Positions 27,742 through 36,797 of a stretch of 52,741 bases of DNA are shown here, in pieces. Source of the DNA: Anaerocolumna sp. (GTDB taxonomy: Bacteria; Bacillota; Clostridia; Lachnospirales; Lachnospiraceae). Positions within the stretch are counted from its first letter, which is position 1; each line of letters starts with the position of its first letter. Location: NCBI GenBank assembly GCA_029256725.1, contig JAQSXJ010000058.1, positions 1 to 52,741 of the forward strand. The letters run 5' to 3'. Made by a program: the position numbers and the translations under genes. Below the pieces are notes generated by a model, which was given only the letters and a program-made list of their open reading frames with translations, searched no databases and had not been told where the DNA came from.

Positions 27742-28674
27742 TTGTTTAAAACACTGGCTATCTACGATAAGGATGGGGAGTATGCTGTCCATCTGTCTGA
27801 GTACATAAAGAGCAAGGCGCGGGGGTTCTTTCAGATAAGACTTTTTACCAATGAAGATGCCCTAAAAGAGTTTTTAAAAGATGAGTCCGCAGATATTCTT
27901 CTATGGGGAGAGGAGACAGAAAACATAACCCTAAGTATTAATAATTATAGGTGCCTGGTTATTCTGACACAAACTCCGGATTCCATAATACCTCCTGGCT
28001 GCACTGCTATATATAAATACCAGCCTGGAGAAGCTATTCTAAACGGATTAAAAGAGCTTCTACCGGAGGACCCAGGCGGTTTAAGGAAAGGGGAAGGAGG
28101 AAAGGTGCTAATTACTGTATTTTCTCTTAATAATGCACACTTTAGCAAAGGGTACAGTTTAAAGATGTGGAAAGAGAAGGCACAAATAAATAAAACTTTA
28201 TTTTTTATGCTGGACCCGTTTAATGGAGTGAAAGAGTTGGAAATTAGAGAGAATGAAAGCGGGCTTTCTGAATTTATTTATTATCTAAAGCAGAATACCC
28301 AGAGTTTAAATAAGAAATTTATTAACCTGATACAGACAGAAGGCGAACTTCATTACATAAAAGGAACTGCCTTTGGAACTGATCTTTACGAAATAACACC
28401 GGAAGATATGGAGAACTGGCTTCAATTAATCTATCAGTCAGAATACGATACCATTATATTTGATACAGGCGTGTTTTCCCCTGCTATTATAAAACTGTTT
28501 AAAGCAAGTACAAAGATATATCTGTCTGCCGAGGAAGGCAGTTATGGGGAGGAGCAATTAAATAGTTTTCTCTCACAGCTTAAGTGGGCGGGTTATGAGG
28601 ACGTTCTAAGTCAAATCTCTGTGGTAAGAATAGGGAAGGAAAGTACTCTCTTAGGATGGGAGGCGGAGTCTTGA
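27742..28674 (+). CDS. TadZ/CpaE-like pilus localisation protein with degenerate P-loop
   Basis: This 310-residue protein begins with a receiver-like fold (TLAIYDKDGEYAVHLSEYI, ADILLWGEE, YRCLVILTQTP) and continues into a MinD/ParA-like domain. The position expected for the Walker A lysines (KVLITVFSLNNAHFSKGYSLK) lacks a GxGKT motif, so ATPase activity looks lost or strongly changed. TadZ marks the pole or site for pilus assembly in Tad systems. The TTG start has GGGAGG 6 nt upstream. It overlaps the TadA gene by 4 nt (TTGA). It was recognised by position and fold pattern, so confidence is moderate. Confidence 0.72.
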   Translation: MFKTLAIYDKDGEYAVHLSEYIKSKARGFFQIRLFTNEDALKEFLKDESADILLWGEETENITLSINNYRCLVILTQTPDSIIPPGCTAIYKYQPGEAILNGLKELLPEDPGGLRKGEGGKVLITVFSLNNAHFSKGYSLKMWKEKAQINKTLFFMLDPFNGVKELEIRENESGLSEFIYYLKQNTQSLNKKFINLIQTEGELHYIKGTAFGTDLYEITPEDMENWLQLIYQSEYDTIIFDTGVFSPAIIKLFKASTKIYLSAEEGSYGEEQLNSFLSQLKWAGYEDVLSQISVVRIGKESTLLGWEAES

Positions 28675-29903
28675 TAAAACAGGAAATTATAGAAGAAGTC
28701 AGAAGCCGCATAGATCTTACAAAGGATATTGAAGATGATGAAATTCTTGATACGGTAGATGAGCTGATTTTGCAAAAGGGAAAGGAGAATTTCTTAAGCC
28801 TTAGCGAGAAGAAGAATTTAAGGAATGATATCTTTAACTCAATTAGAAGGCTGGATATTCTACAGGAATTAATTGAAGATAATGAAATAACAGAAATTAT
28901 GATAAATGGTTATAACAATATTTTCGTAGAGAAGGCAGGTAGGGTTCACCCCATAGATAAACAATTCGACTCAGAGAAAAAGCTGGAAGATATAATTCAG
29001 CAGATAGTTGCCAAGACGAATCGAATTGTTAACGAAGCCAATCCTATAGTAGATACCCGCTTGATGGACGGCTCCAGAGTTAATATAGTTCTACCGCCGG
29101 TATCACTAACCGGGCCGGTAATCACCATCCGAAAATTTCCCCACAAACCCATTACCATGGAACACTTGATACAGATTGGATCTATTAGCAGGGAAGCTGC
29201 AGAATTCTTAAAGAATCTGGTACAGGCAGGGTACAATATATTCATAAGCGGCGGCACAGGATCTGGTAAGACAACTTTCTTAAATGTCCTGTCAAGTTAC
29301 ATTCCCTCGGATGAGCGTGTTATTACCATAGAGGATTCCGCAGAACTTCAGATAAAGAATATTCCCAATCTCGTGAGTCTAGAGGTAAGAAATGCAAATG
29401 TAGAAGGAAAAAATGAGGTCAGTATCAGGCAACTGATAAAAACGAGTTTACGTATGAGGCCCACCAGAATTATATTAGGGGAAGTGAGAGACGGAGCTGC
29501 TCTTGATTTATTGCAGGCTATGAACAGCGGACATGACGGGTCTCTCTCCACAGGACATGCCAATTCTCCAGGGGATATGTTAAAGCGGTTGGAGACCCTG
29601 GTACTAATGGGAGCAGATATTCCTCTCGTGGCAGTAAGGCAGCAGGTATCCTCTGCCATAGATATACTAATACATCTTGGAAGACTTCGGGATAAATCAA
29701 GAAAAGTCCTGGAGATTACCGAAGTAAGAAGTATAGAAGAGGGAGAAATACAGCTTAACAAACTTTTTACGTTTACGGAAACCGGAGAGGATGGGAAAGG
29801 AAGGGTGTTAGGAGCCCTGAAAGCAACGGGAGCTTTGTTGGAGCATACGGATAAACTGATAGCTGCCGGTCTTATGAAACGGGAGGTAGGGTTTGATCGA
29901 TAA
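28671..29903 (+). CDS. Tad pilus assembly ATPase (TadA/CpaF)
   Basis: This 410-residue type II/IV secretion ATPase powers Flp pilus assembly. Motifs are ITEIMINGYNNIFVEKAG (N-terminal domain), FISGGTGSGKTTFLN (Walker A), VITIEDSAEL (Asp box), RIILGEVRDGAALDLLQA (Walker B) and GSLSTGHANSP (His box). The TTG at 28671 is preferred over the in-frame ATG at 28656 because GGAGGCGG lies 6 nt before it and it overlaps the previous stop (TTGA). The 3' end overlaps TadB by 11 nt. Length and motifs are normal for CpaF. Confidence 0.95.
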   Translation: MIKQEIIEEVRSRIDLTKDIEDDEILDTVDELILQKGKENFLSLSEKKNLRNDIFNSIRRLDILQELIEDNEITEIMINGYNNIFVEKAGRVHPIDKQFDSEKKLEDIIQQIVAKTNRIVNEANPIVDTRLMDGSRVNIVLPPVSLTGPVITIRKFPHKPITMEHLIQIGSISREAAEFLKNLVQAGYNIFISGGTGSGKTTFLNVLSSYIPSDERVITIEDSAELQIKNIPNLVSLEVRNANVEGKNEVSIRQLIKTSLRMRPTRIILGEVRDGAALDLLQAMNSGHDGSLSTGHANSPGDMLKRLETLVLMGADIPLVAVRQQVSSAIDILIHLGRLRDKSRKVLEITEVRSIEEGEIQLNKLFTFTETGEDGKGRVLGALKATGALLEHTDKLIAAGLMKREVGFDR

Positions 29904-30636
29904 TTATAATGTCTATCATTATAGTAAACAGGAAATTTTTCAATTAATTCTTAAAGGTGCAGCCTTTTGTGTTATCTTTGGTATTTTATTCTATAACAAC
30001 TTTCTAGGAATACTGATATTACTCTTCTTTCTTCCGGTATATATAAAAAGCGAAAAACTAAACTATATCAAAAAGCGTAAATGGAAGTTAAATATTGAAT
30101 TCGGTGATGGTCTGTCAGGGTTAAGCGCAGCATTAAATGCCGGTTATTCAGTGGAAAATGCTTTCTACCAGGCAGTTTTAGATCTGAAGCAGATGTATGG
30201 GGAAGAGTCTCTTATAATTAACGAATTCAGTACCATTGTAAAAAAACTAAAAATGAACCAGAATCTTGAAGATATTCTGAACGATTTCGGGGAACGAAGC
30301 GGAGTGGAGGATATTAAGAACTTTTCAGAGGTCTTCCAGACAGCTAAACGAACAGGCGGTGATCTAATCCGGGTTATACGAACTACGGAAAAAACAATTC
30401 GAGATAAGATAGATGTGGAGAGGGAAATTCAGACCATGATTACGGGAAAGCGATTAGAATCACGTATCATGAATATAATGCCCTGCGGTATCATTGGATA
30501 TCTTAGGCTCTCTTCTCCTCATTTTTTAGACCCACTCTACGGTAATATCATGGGAGTGGCTGTTATGACAGCTATGCTGATCTGCTATTATGCGGTTACG
30601 CTGTTAACCAATAAATTAATTGATATTAAAGTATAA
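29893..30636 (+). CDS. Tad inner-membrane platform protein TadB (T2SSF)
   Basis: This 247-residue protein starts with two hydrophobic segments (GAAFCVIFGILFYNN, LGILILLFFLPVYI), then a cytoplasmic T2SSF helical domain (GLSGLSAALNAGYSVENAF, RTGGDLIRVIRTTEKTI), then two membrane helices at the C-terminus. TadB and TadC form the membrane platform moved by TadA. The TTG start has GGGAGG upstream, and the gene overlaps TadA by 11 nt, indicating coupling. It is normal in length. Confidence 0.9.
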   Translation: MIDNYNVYHYSKQEIFQLILKGAAFCVIFGILFYNNFLGILILLFFLPVYIKSEKLNYIKKRKWKLNIEFGDGLSGLSAALNAGYSVENAFYQAVLDLKQMYGEESLIINEFSTIVKKLKMNQNLEDILNDFGERSGVEDIKNFSEVFQTAKRTGGDLIRVIRTTEKTIRDKIDVEREIQTMITGKRLESRIMNIMPCGIIGYLRLSSPHFLDPLYGNIMGVAVMTAMLICYYAVTLLTNKLIDIKV

Positions 30637-30654
30637 GGGCAGGAGGTGAGTATA

Positions 30655-32367
30655 GTGGAGGTAGTTTTCGGTGTTGTTTTTGCAATTTTTATGCTGTTAA
30701 CAGCTGTTACCAGAAGGTATGAGAAAGATTTTATCAAAGCTCTGCCGGCTAAGGAACATCCGCTTATATTTTTATATCCCTTTATATTATTTGTAACAAC
30801 AGAAACAGAACGTATTATAGAAAAAAGCAGATGGGGATTTAAGGGTGATATAAATAAAAGAGAAGATACAAAAAAGCTTACGCTAGGTAAGGCGGATGTT
30901 TCAGGAAATAATAAATTAAAGGAAAATAAGCAGCATCAAAAGGAAGATAAATATCAAAAGAAAGATGAGCATCAAAAGGAAGAGAATCATCAAAAGAAAG
31001 ATAACAATCAAAAGAAAGATAAGAAACAAAAGGATAAAGAGAAGCGTTTCATAAATTTACATGAACTCTCTTATGAAGAAACGGTAAAAGAAAACCTTAA
31101 AGGAATCTATATTGGAAATGATCTGGCATCCACTTTAAAGATATATCATTTAAAAAAATGGTCTCTTGCATTATTTTTATTCCTGGTGTTTGACGCATTT
31201 GCATTTTTCGGTGCTATCAAGGAAGCAGATAGTCATTATCTGATTGGCGGGAAATATCTCAATAGACCGGCGGCTAGAGAAGAGGATATTGATATCAGTC
31301 TTACGGCTGTGTTTAAAGATATCAGCGGTAAGATATTTCATAAAGAATTAGATGTACCAGTCTCTAAAAAAAGTTATTCAGCAAAAGAAGCAGAAGAAGA
31401 ATTTGATAATGCGATAAAATACCTCGATGAGATTACATTGGGGAACAACACTTCAGCGGATCAGATATACACTTCCCTGGTATTGAAAGAGAAGATACCA
31501 GACTCCCATGTAAAGGTCAGTTGGAGCAGCAGTGATACAAAACTTCTTGAAGATACCGGTATAGTTCACAATGAGGAACTTAAGGAGCAGAAGCTTATTC
31601 AGGTAACTGCCATATTAACATTGGAGGATAGAAGTGCTACTTATTCCAGAGCATATGTTATCTGCCCCAAGATTTTCACAGAAGAAGAATTAGCAATACA
31701 GGAACTTGAATTGGAACTTAAGACAGCCGATAAGGACAAGCTGGAGGAGCCTAAACTTACTCTGCCGGAAGAACTTAAAAAGTACAAAATTACCTGGTTA
31801 GAAAAGAAGGATTCAGAAGGTTTGAAACTATTTCTTCTAGGGGTGGCTGCAGCTTTTCTTAGTATACCGCTTACCCACATGGAAGTTTCCTCAAAAGCAG
31901 AGAAGAGGAAAAAGGAACTTTTAATGGATTACCCGGAGTTAATTAACAAATTTATGATGTTAATAAATGCCGGTATGTCAGTATCAAATGCCTGGAAGAA
32001 GCTTGCAGTGGATTATAAGAAAAAGGGCGGTACCATAAGATATGCCTATGAAGAACTGGCACTTACTGCAAAGGAACTTCAAATGGGAATATCAGAAAGT
32101 AAAGCTTATGAAGAGTTTGGAAGAAGGGTAAAACTGATACCATATCTTCGTTTTGCTGCTCTTCTTTCACAGAATATACAAAAAGGGTCACCTGATTTTA
32201 TCAGCAAATTGGAGGATGAAGCCTTAAAGGCCTTTGAGGAAAGAAAAGAAAGAGCTAAAAAGGCAGGGGAAGAAGCTGGAACAAAACTTCTAATGCCTAT
32301 GATGGTTATGTTGGTACTGGTAATTATAATAATCCTTATACCGGCAATGAGTTCTTTTCAGCTGTAA
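30655..32367 (+). CDS. Tad platform protein TadC (T2SSF) with an inserted extracellular-type region and KQ repeats
   Basis: The 570-residue product ends with a typical T2SSF domain (LMDYPELINKFMMLINAGMSVSNAWKKL, then MPMMVMLVLVIIIILIPAMSSF). Before it are two more membrane segments (WSLALFLFLVFDAFAFFG; FLLGVAAAFLSIPL) flanking about 200 residues that look extracytoplasmic, with LEELTxxSDxxx-type beta content. Near residues 94-129 six 6-residue repeats of the type (H/Y)QKKD(E/N) are encoded by an 18-bp tandem repeat (30934-31041). GTG 30655 is preferred (AGGAGG 8 nt upstream); an earlier GTG at 30646 overlaps that site. TadC proteins usually lack this large insert. Confidence 0.85.
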   Translation: MEVVFGVVFAIFMLLTAVTRRYEKDFIKALPAKEHPLIFLYPFILFVTTETERIIEKSRWGFKGDINKREDTKKLTLGKADVSGNNKLKENKQHQKEDKYQKKDEHQKEENHQKKDNNQKKDKKQKDKEKRFINLHELSYEETVKENLKGIYIGNDLASTLKIYHLKKWSLALFLFLVFDAFAFFGAIKEADSHYLIGGKYLNRPAAREEDIDISLTAVFKDISGKIFHKELDVPVSKKSYSAKEAEEEFDNAIKYLDEITLGNNTSADQIYTSLVLKEKIPDSHVKVSWSSSDTKLLEDTGIVHNEELKEQKLIQVTAILTLEDRSATYSRAYVICPKIFTEEELAIQELELELKTADKDKLEEPKLTLPEELKKYKITWLEKKDSEGLKLFLLGVAAAFLSIPLTHMEVSSKAEKRKKELLMDYPELINKFMMLINAGMSVSNAWKKLAVDYKKKGGTIRYAYEELALTAKELQMGISESKAYEEFGRRVKLIPYLRFAALLSQNIQKGSPDFISKLEDEALKAFEERKERAKKAGEEAGTKLLMPMMVMLVLVIIIILIPAMSSFQL

Positions 32368-32406
32368 AGTGTGTTTAAAAGTTAGTAATACGGAAAAGGA
32401 GATAAG

Positions 32407-32583
32407 ATGAATCTTATAAAGGACTTTATAAACGAAGAAGATGGTGTAGGAGTTGTAGAAATTATATTAATACTCGTTGTATTAATTGGTATTGCGATTA
32501 TTTTTAGGGATACCATAATGGACATTGTAAACGGAGCAATTAGTAAAATAAAAGAGGATGCAACACCGTTTTATGAGGAGTAA
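32407..32583 (+). CDS. Flp-type (type IVb) pilin
   Basis: This 58-residue protein begins MNLIKDFINEEDGVGVVEI and continues with the hydrophobic helix ILILVVLIGIAIIF. The pattern DG/VGVVE has Glu at position +5 after the likely cleavage glycine, the hallmark of Flp pilins cut by prepilin peptidase. A short charged tail (SKIKEDATPFYEE) follows. AAAAGGAG lies 7 nt before the ATG. It is the probable major pilus subunit, placed 39 nt after TadC. Its small size makes it easy to miss in automatic calling. Confidence 0.9.
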   Translation: MNLIKDFINEEDGVGVVEIILILVVLIGIAIIFRDTIMDIVNGAISKIKEDATPFYEE

Positions 32584-32661
32584 GAGGTGACGGAATAAAA
32601 ATATCTGAAACTATATCTCATCTTTTAAATGGTGGGTGTCGTAGGCATGAAAGTTGGTTGG

Positions 32662-32741
32662 GTTGAAACGTAAAGGCGTTTTTTCAACTACGGATTCAGG
32701 AATATCAATCCGAAGATTTGATATTCACGAAAGAGGTTAAT
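32662..32741 (+). repeat. Two-hairpin leader, copy A (duplicated at 37615-37697)
   Basis: This leader directly precedes the DUF5702 start. Hairpin one: GTTGAAACG (32662-32670) / CGTTTTTTCAAC (32677-32688). Hairpin two: GAATATCAA (32700-32708) / TTGATATTC (32718-32726). From the T run to the ATG (TTCAACTACGGATTCAGG ... CACGAAAG, ribosome site, TTAATATG) it is nearly identical to the leader of the DUF6382-FHA gene. It may set mRNA processing or translation of individual pilus genes. The rest of 32584-32661 shows nothing else. Confidence 0.75.
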
Positions 32742-35159
32742 ATGAGGAAAAAGGAAAGTGGTGTTATAACCGTATTCTTAAGCCTGATACTGTTAAGTAT
32801 ATTGGCTTTCCTGCTAGTTCTTCTTGAATCAGCCAGAATAAAAGGCGGCGGTGTAATGGCAAAGAGGTCATTTGAAGTCGCTGCTGATTCTCTGTTTGCA
32901 GAATATTATGCACCTCTATTTGAGGAGTATCATGTCTTTGGGCTGGATGCAGGATATGGCGAGAAGGAAGCTGATTATGGAACTTTGGAAAATAAACTGA
33001 TGAATTATATGGAATATACCTTTAATACAAGAAAAGATTTAAAGGATTTGGAACATCTAATACCTAATTCTTTCGAACCTTATGGGATAAGGACAGAAGA
33101 GGTCAGTATAACTGGTACAGAAACGCTACTGGATTATAAAGGAGAGCTTTTTATAAAACAGGTTTCTGAATATATGAAATATAAGGTACCGGAAGATGTT
33201 GTAAGTAATTTGCTTACAGAGCTTAATGTTATTAATGACACCAAAGATACCGGAGAGATATTAAGTAAAAAGCAAAAAGCACAAGAGGCAGCAGCAGGGC
33301 TTGAGAGTAAGGTATTAGAGCTTATGGAAGCAATAGACGGTTTTACAATGAAGAAGAAAAGTATGAAAGCGGAAGGTGGTATGGCTAAGATAGAGGATAA
33401 TTTCGTTAAGAAGCTCTGGATTAAAACGGTGGATAGGAACAGTCTTGGTATAGACAATGACTGGCTGTTTCAGTCAGTAAAATCTCATTACATAAATCCT
33501 CTGTCATCTCTTAACGAAGGAGAGTCGGAAATAGGCAGCCTCTATAATCTAAAAGACAGGGAGGAGACACTTGCCACCAACCTATCAGAACTTCTCTCAA
33601 CAGATATATCAGATTATACATCTGAAGAGAAAGAAGCATATAGGGACACAGTCTTCAGTAAGCAGAATGCTATAAAAGAATGCAAAGAAGAACAGAAAGG
33701 TAAGATAGAAAACCTAAATCAAAGAGGAAGCAAGCTAAAGGAAGTAATCAGCAAAGAAATAAGTGCTATAAATAGAGCTATTAATCTATTGGAGGAAATT
33801 ACACCCCTAAACAACAATGCACAGAAAGAAATGGAGCAATACCAACAGGCATTAGAAGATTACAAGGCGAAAGCAGACAATGAACAATCAGGAGGATTAG
33901 CCAATGAGCTTGATACAGTCAAACCTGGGACTGAAGGAGTGCATCAATATGACTATGAAGGAATGCTTAAATGCCTGCAAAGTAATAAAAGCATCTTAGA
34001 GAATCTGTTAAATAATTTAAATCTATCCGTATCATCTGCTGACACTACCTCCTGGCAAACGTACAAGACTGAATTAAGGACTTATGAAATCAGTATAAAA
34101 AGCCTGGATTATAGCCCTCTTCGTTTTCAATACTCGGACTGCAGGAAGCCGGAAGACAGCAGTTCTTTCTTTTCTGGTATCAACGGAATCTTAAGAAACG
34201 GTCTTATGGAACTTGTTATTGAAGCAACCGATGAGATCTCGCAAAATCAACTGGATATCTCAGAACTCCCTACAACTATTATGAATATGCCAAATGAAAA
34301 GACGGGTTATGAAGATCAGAAGAGTGAGGTGGATCTTGATAACGCCGAAGAATTATATGATCCTGTATTCTCCTCCCTGGAGGGAGAAGATAATACTGAG
34401 GATAACGGACTTACCCTGTTAAATGACATTTTATTTCTCCAATATATAGAGGAGCATTTCGGAGATTATGTTTATGGGCCGGTAGCAGGAGAAAAAGTAC
34501 TTACCTTTGAAAAAGAGTATATCATAGCAGGAAAGGAAAAAGATTATAATAATTTAGCCGGAATGGTAAATAGAATTGTGGCGGTTCGTAGTTTGACCAA
34601 TACCATAACTTTGTTAACAGATGCGAAAAGCAGAGAGGAGGCAGGCGCATTGGCAGCTGCCTTTGTAGGATTCACAGGAATGCCGGCATTAATTGAAGCA
34701 GTAAAGTATGTAATTATTGTTACCTGGGGTTTTGGAGAGGGGCTTGTAGACACAGCAGCAATATTTTCAGGTAAAAGCGTACCGTATCTAAAGCAGAAGA
34801 AAGACTTTTCCTTAAGCCTTACAGAGATATTCGGACTTACCAAATCTAAGATCAAAGAAAAAGCATCTCATTATAAAGCAGATGGTGGACTGGGAAATGG
34901 TGATTACAATATGTACCTTAAAATCTTTCTTCTGATGAATAACAGAGAGGATAAGACCTACCGTAGTATGGATCTAATTCAGGAGAATCTAAGAGCAGAA
35001 TATGATAACGGCTTCTCCATAAAGAATTGTCTGGCAGGATTTAGTGCAGAGGGTGAGTTTCAGATGAAAACGAAGTTGATTAACATGCCCTTCATAACAA
35101 AGGCTAGCGATGACAACGGAATATATACGTATAAGTATAAGCAGGAATATGCCTATTAA
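32742..35159 (+). CDS. DUF5702 domain protein of the Tad locus (TadG-like)
   Basis: This 805-residue protein has one N-terminal membrane segment (VITVFLSLILLSILAFLLVLLE) after a short basic start (MRKKESG), then a long soluble, partly coiled-coil region (residues ~150-400 rich in E, K, Q), and a hydrophobic stretch near residues 640-680. The family is common in Lachnospiraceae Tad loci and probably works as a TadG-like minor component at the cell surface. The exact role is unknown. The ATG at 32742 is used (AAGAGG 6 nt upstream) instead of an in-frame upstream start that lies within the leader hairpin. Confidence 0.82.
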   Translation: MRKKESGVITVFLSLILLSILAFLLVLLESARIKGGGVMAKRSFEVAADSLFAEYYAPLFEEYHVFGLDAGYGEKEADYGTLENKLMNYMEYTFNTRKDLKDLEHLIPNSFEPYGIRTEEVSITGTETLLDYKGELFIKQVSEYMKYKVPEDVVSNLLTELNVINDTKDTGEILSKKQKAQEAAAGLESKVLELMEAIDGFTMKKKSMKAEGGMAKIEDNFVKKLWIKTVDRNSLGIDNDWLFQSVKSHYINPLSSLNEGESEIGSLYNLKDREETLATNLSELLSTDISDYTSEEKEAYRDTVFSKQNAIKECKEEQKGKIENLNQRGSKLKEVISKEISAINRAINLLEEITPLNNNAQKEMEQYQQALEDYKAKADNEQSGGLANELDTVKPGTEGVHQYDYEGMLKCLQSNKSILENLLNNLNLSVSSADTTSWQTYKTELRTYEISIKSLDYSPLRFQYSDCRKPEDSSSFFSGINGILRNGLMELVIEATDEISQNQLDISELPTTIMNMPNEKTGYEDQKSEVDLDNAEELYDPVFSSLEGEDNTEDNGLTLLNDILFLQYIEEHFGDYVYGPVAGEKVLTFEKEYIIAGKEKDYNNLAGMVNRIVAVRSLTNTITLLTDAKSREEAGALAAAFVGFTGMPALIEAVKYVIIVTWGFGEGLVDTAAIFSGKSVPYLKQKKDFSLSLTEIFGLTKSKIKEKASHYKADGGLGNGDYNMYLKIFLLMNNREDKTYRSMDLIQENLRAEYDNGFSIKNCLAGFSAEGEFQMKTKLINMPFITKASDDNGIYTYKYKQEYAY

Positions 35160-35177
35160 TTACATTGTGCAGAACCT

Positions 35178-35275
35178 AAAAGGGACAGGGATATCCGTCT
35201 ATACTATTTTAACGCAATCTCTCTCCGGGAAGCATCATCCAATAATTAAACAAGACGGATATCCTTGTCCCTTTT
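35178..35275. repeat. Long inverted repeat before the TadE-like gene
   Basis: AAAAGGGACAGGGATATCCG... at 35178-35200 pairs with 35253-35275 over 23 positions with one G-T difference (a G-U pair in RNA), enclosing about 52 nt. The right arm ends with CTTTT but no longer T tract. It could act as a terminator or attenuator between DUF5702 and TadE, or be a short mobile palindrome. Confidence 0.65.
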
Positions 35276-35291
35276 AAGAAAGGAATGATAC

Positions 35292-36341
35292 TTGAAAGCC
35301 AGAAAAGGTCTAACAACAAAAGGCTCCCTGACGGTGGAATGCAGCCTTATACTTCCTATTTTTATTTTTGCTATAGTGGCTTTTTTGTATCTGCTCCAGA
35401 TATTTATCCTGCATGATATGCTGCAGCAGGCGATTACCAAAGAAGGACTGGAGCTATCGAAATACGGATATGCATATCAGTACATATCAGACTATGAGGA
35501 AACCGATGAAGGCATTGAAAAGGAAAGTAGGGGAATTGAAGAAAATACAGCAGATGAAGGTGCAGCAGAAGGGAAGTTAATAGAAGATAAAAACGAACTA
35601 TCTACTGAAATTTCTACTAAAGTAATTGGAGGAGCAGACGAAGAAGCTAAAGATAAAGTGACGATAGCAGATGAAAATAGTGAGAATGCTGGCAAAAAAA
35701 CAAGTGACAATCTATTAAAGGAACTGCTGATAACCAAAAACATTAACAATGCTTTTTTTCGTTATAAATTAGGGGATTACCTTGATAAGGATTATATAAA
35801 CCGTTCAGTAATCAAAGGTGGAATGGAAGGATTATCCTTTTACTTATCGAGTTTTATGGAAGAAGAGGATCAGGTAGACATTGTTCTGACCTATTATATT
35901 AGACCTCCCATTCTCTTACTTCCTGTAGATGATTTCTATATGATGCAGCGAGTTACTTTAAGAGGCTGGAATGGTTATCGACCTGATAAAGCAAATGATA
36001 GTAATGAAGAGGAAGAAGAGGAAGAGCCTGATTATGTCTATATTACAGAAACAGGAAGCGTCTATCATGTAAGTGAAAGCTGTTCCCATTTAACAAGGTC
36101 TATTAGGCAGATTCCCTTTTCCATGGCAAAGGGAGAATCCAATATATATGGTGGTAAATATTATGCCTGTGAGCTGTGCGGTGATAAGGTGGATACTCAG
36201 GGAAAGGTGTATATTACTGACACCGGTGACAGATATCATAGCAGTATAAGTTGCAGCGGACTAAAAAGAACCATTCTTAAAATACCTTTGTCGGAAGTGG
36301 GCGGGAGAAGTTTATGCACACGCTGCGGGGGCAAGAAGTAG
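35292..36341 (+). CDS. TadE-like pseudopilin with two C-terminal His/Cys modules
   Basis: The N-terminus is TadE-like (TTKGSLTVECSLILPIFIFA with E near position +5 of the hydrophobic helix), implying prepilin-type insertion. A charged low-complexity region (residues ~65-135) follows. The last ~95 residues hold two modules: VYITETGSVYHVSESCSHL ... YACELCG and VYITDTGDRYHSSISCSGL ... LCTRCG, each with YHxxxSC and a CxxC. This could bind metal or form disulfides. The TTG start has AAAGGA about 9 nt upstream. The total is 349 residues, long for TadE because of the modules. The function of the modules is not known to me. Confidence 0.8.
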   Translation: MKARKGLTTKGSLTVECSLILPIFIFAIVAFLYLLQIFILHDMLQQAITKEGLELSKYGYAYQYISDYEETDEGIEKESRGIEENTADEGAAEGKLIEDKNELSTEISTKVIGGADEEAKDKVTIADENSENAGKKTSDNLLKELLITKNINNAFFRYKLGDYLDKDYINRSVIKGGMEGLSFYLSSFMEEEDQVDIVLTYYIRPPILLLPVDDFYMMQRVTLRGWNGYRPDKANDSNEEEEEEEPDYVYITETGSVYHVSESCSHLTRSIRQIPFSMAKGESNIYGGKYYACELCGDKVDTQGKVYITDTGDRYHSSISCSGLKRTILKIPLSEVGGRSLCTRCGGKK

Positions 36342-36371
36342 AAGAGTCCGTATTGTATGGAGGAATAATAA

Positions 36372-36797
36372 ATGAGTATTGCAGCAGAGGTACTAATGGG
36401 AATATGGCTGCTACTGTGCAGTGTGCAGGATGTAAAAGAGAAGAAGATATCCATTTTTCTTATAGCTGCCGGAGGAATGCTGTTATCTGTAACTTTTCTT
36501 ATTATCGGCGGGGTACCTGTAATGAGCCGATTGAGCGGATTGTTCCTTGGTTTATTACTACTGGTAATCGGGAGACTGCTTAAAGGACAGATTGGTGCCG
36601 GTGACGGTATGATTATCTGTATTACCGGAATATGCTTAGGATTTATTAAGAATTTAAACCTTATGCTTTTTGGGCTAAGTCTGGCTGCACTGGTGTCATT
36701 GTTTTTGCTGATATTTAAAAAGGCAGGAAGAAAAGATACCATTCCGTTTGTACCATTTCTGCTTCTTTCTTATCTGGGAGGGATATTTTTGGTATGA
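36372..36797 (+). CDS. Second prepilin peptidase (A24 family)
   Basis: This 141-residue, very hydrophobic protein has LLLCSVQDVKEKKISIFLI (first Asp) and KGQIGAGDGMIICITG (GxGD), the two catalytic Asp loops of A24 peptidases, and about five membrane helices. It is shorter than the copy at 27076. Two prepilin peptidases in one locus suggest either separate substrates (Flp pilin versus TadE-type pseudopilins) or redundancy. Its stop overlaps the next start (ATGA). Confidence 0.85.
   Translation: MSIAAEVLMGIWLLLCSVQDVKEKKISIFLIAAGGMLLSVTFLIIGGVPVMSRLSGLFLGLLLLVIGRLLKGQIGAGDGMIICITGICLGFIKNLNLMLFGLSLAALVSLFLLIFKKAGRKDTIPFVPFLLLSYLGGIFLV

Noticed and set aside
30934..31041. CRISPR-like tandem repeat
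   Set aside because: It is an in-frame 18-bp coding repeat without spacers.
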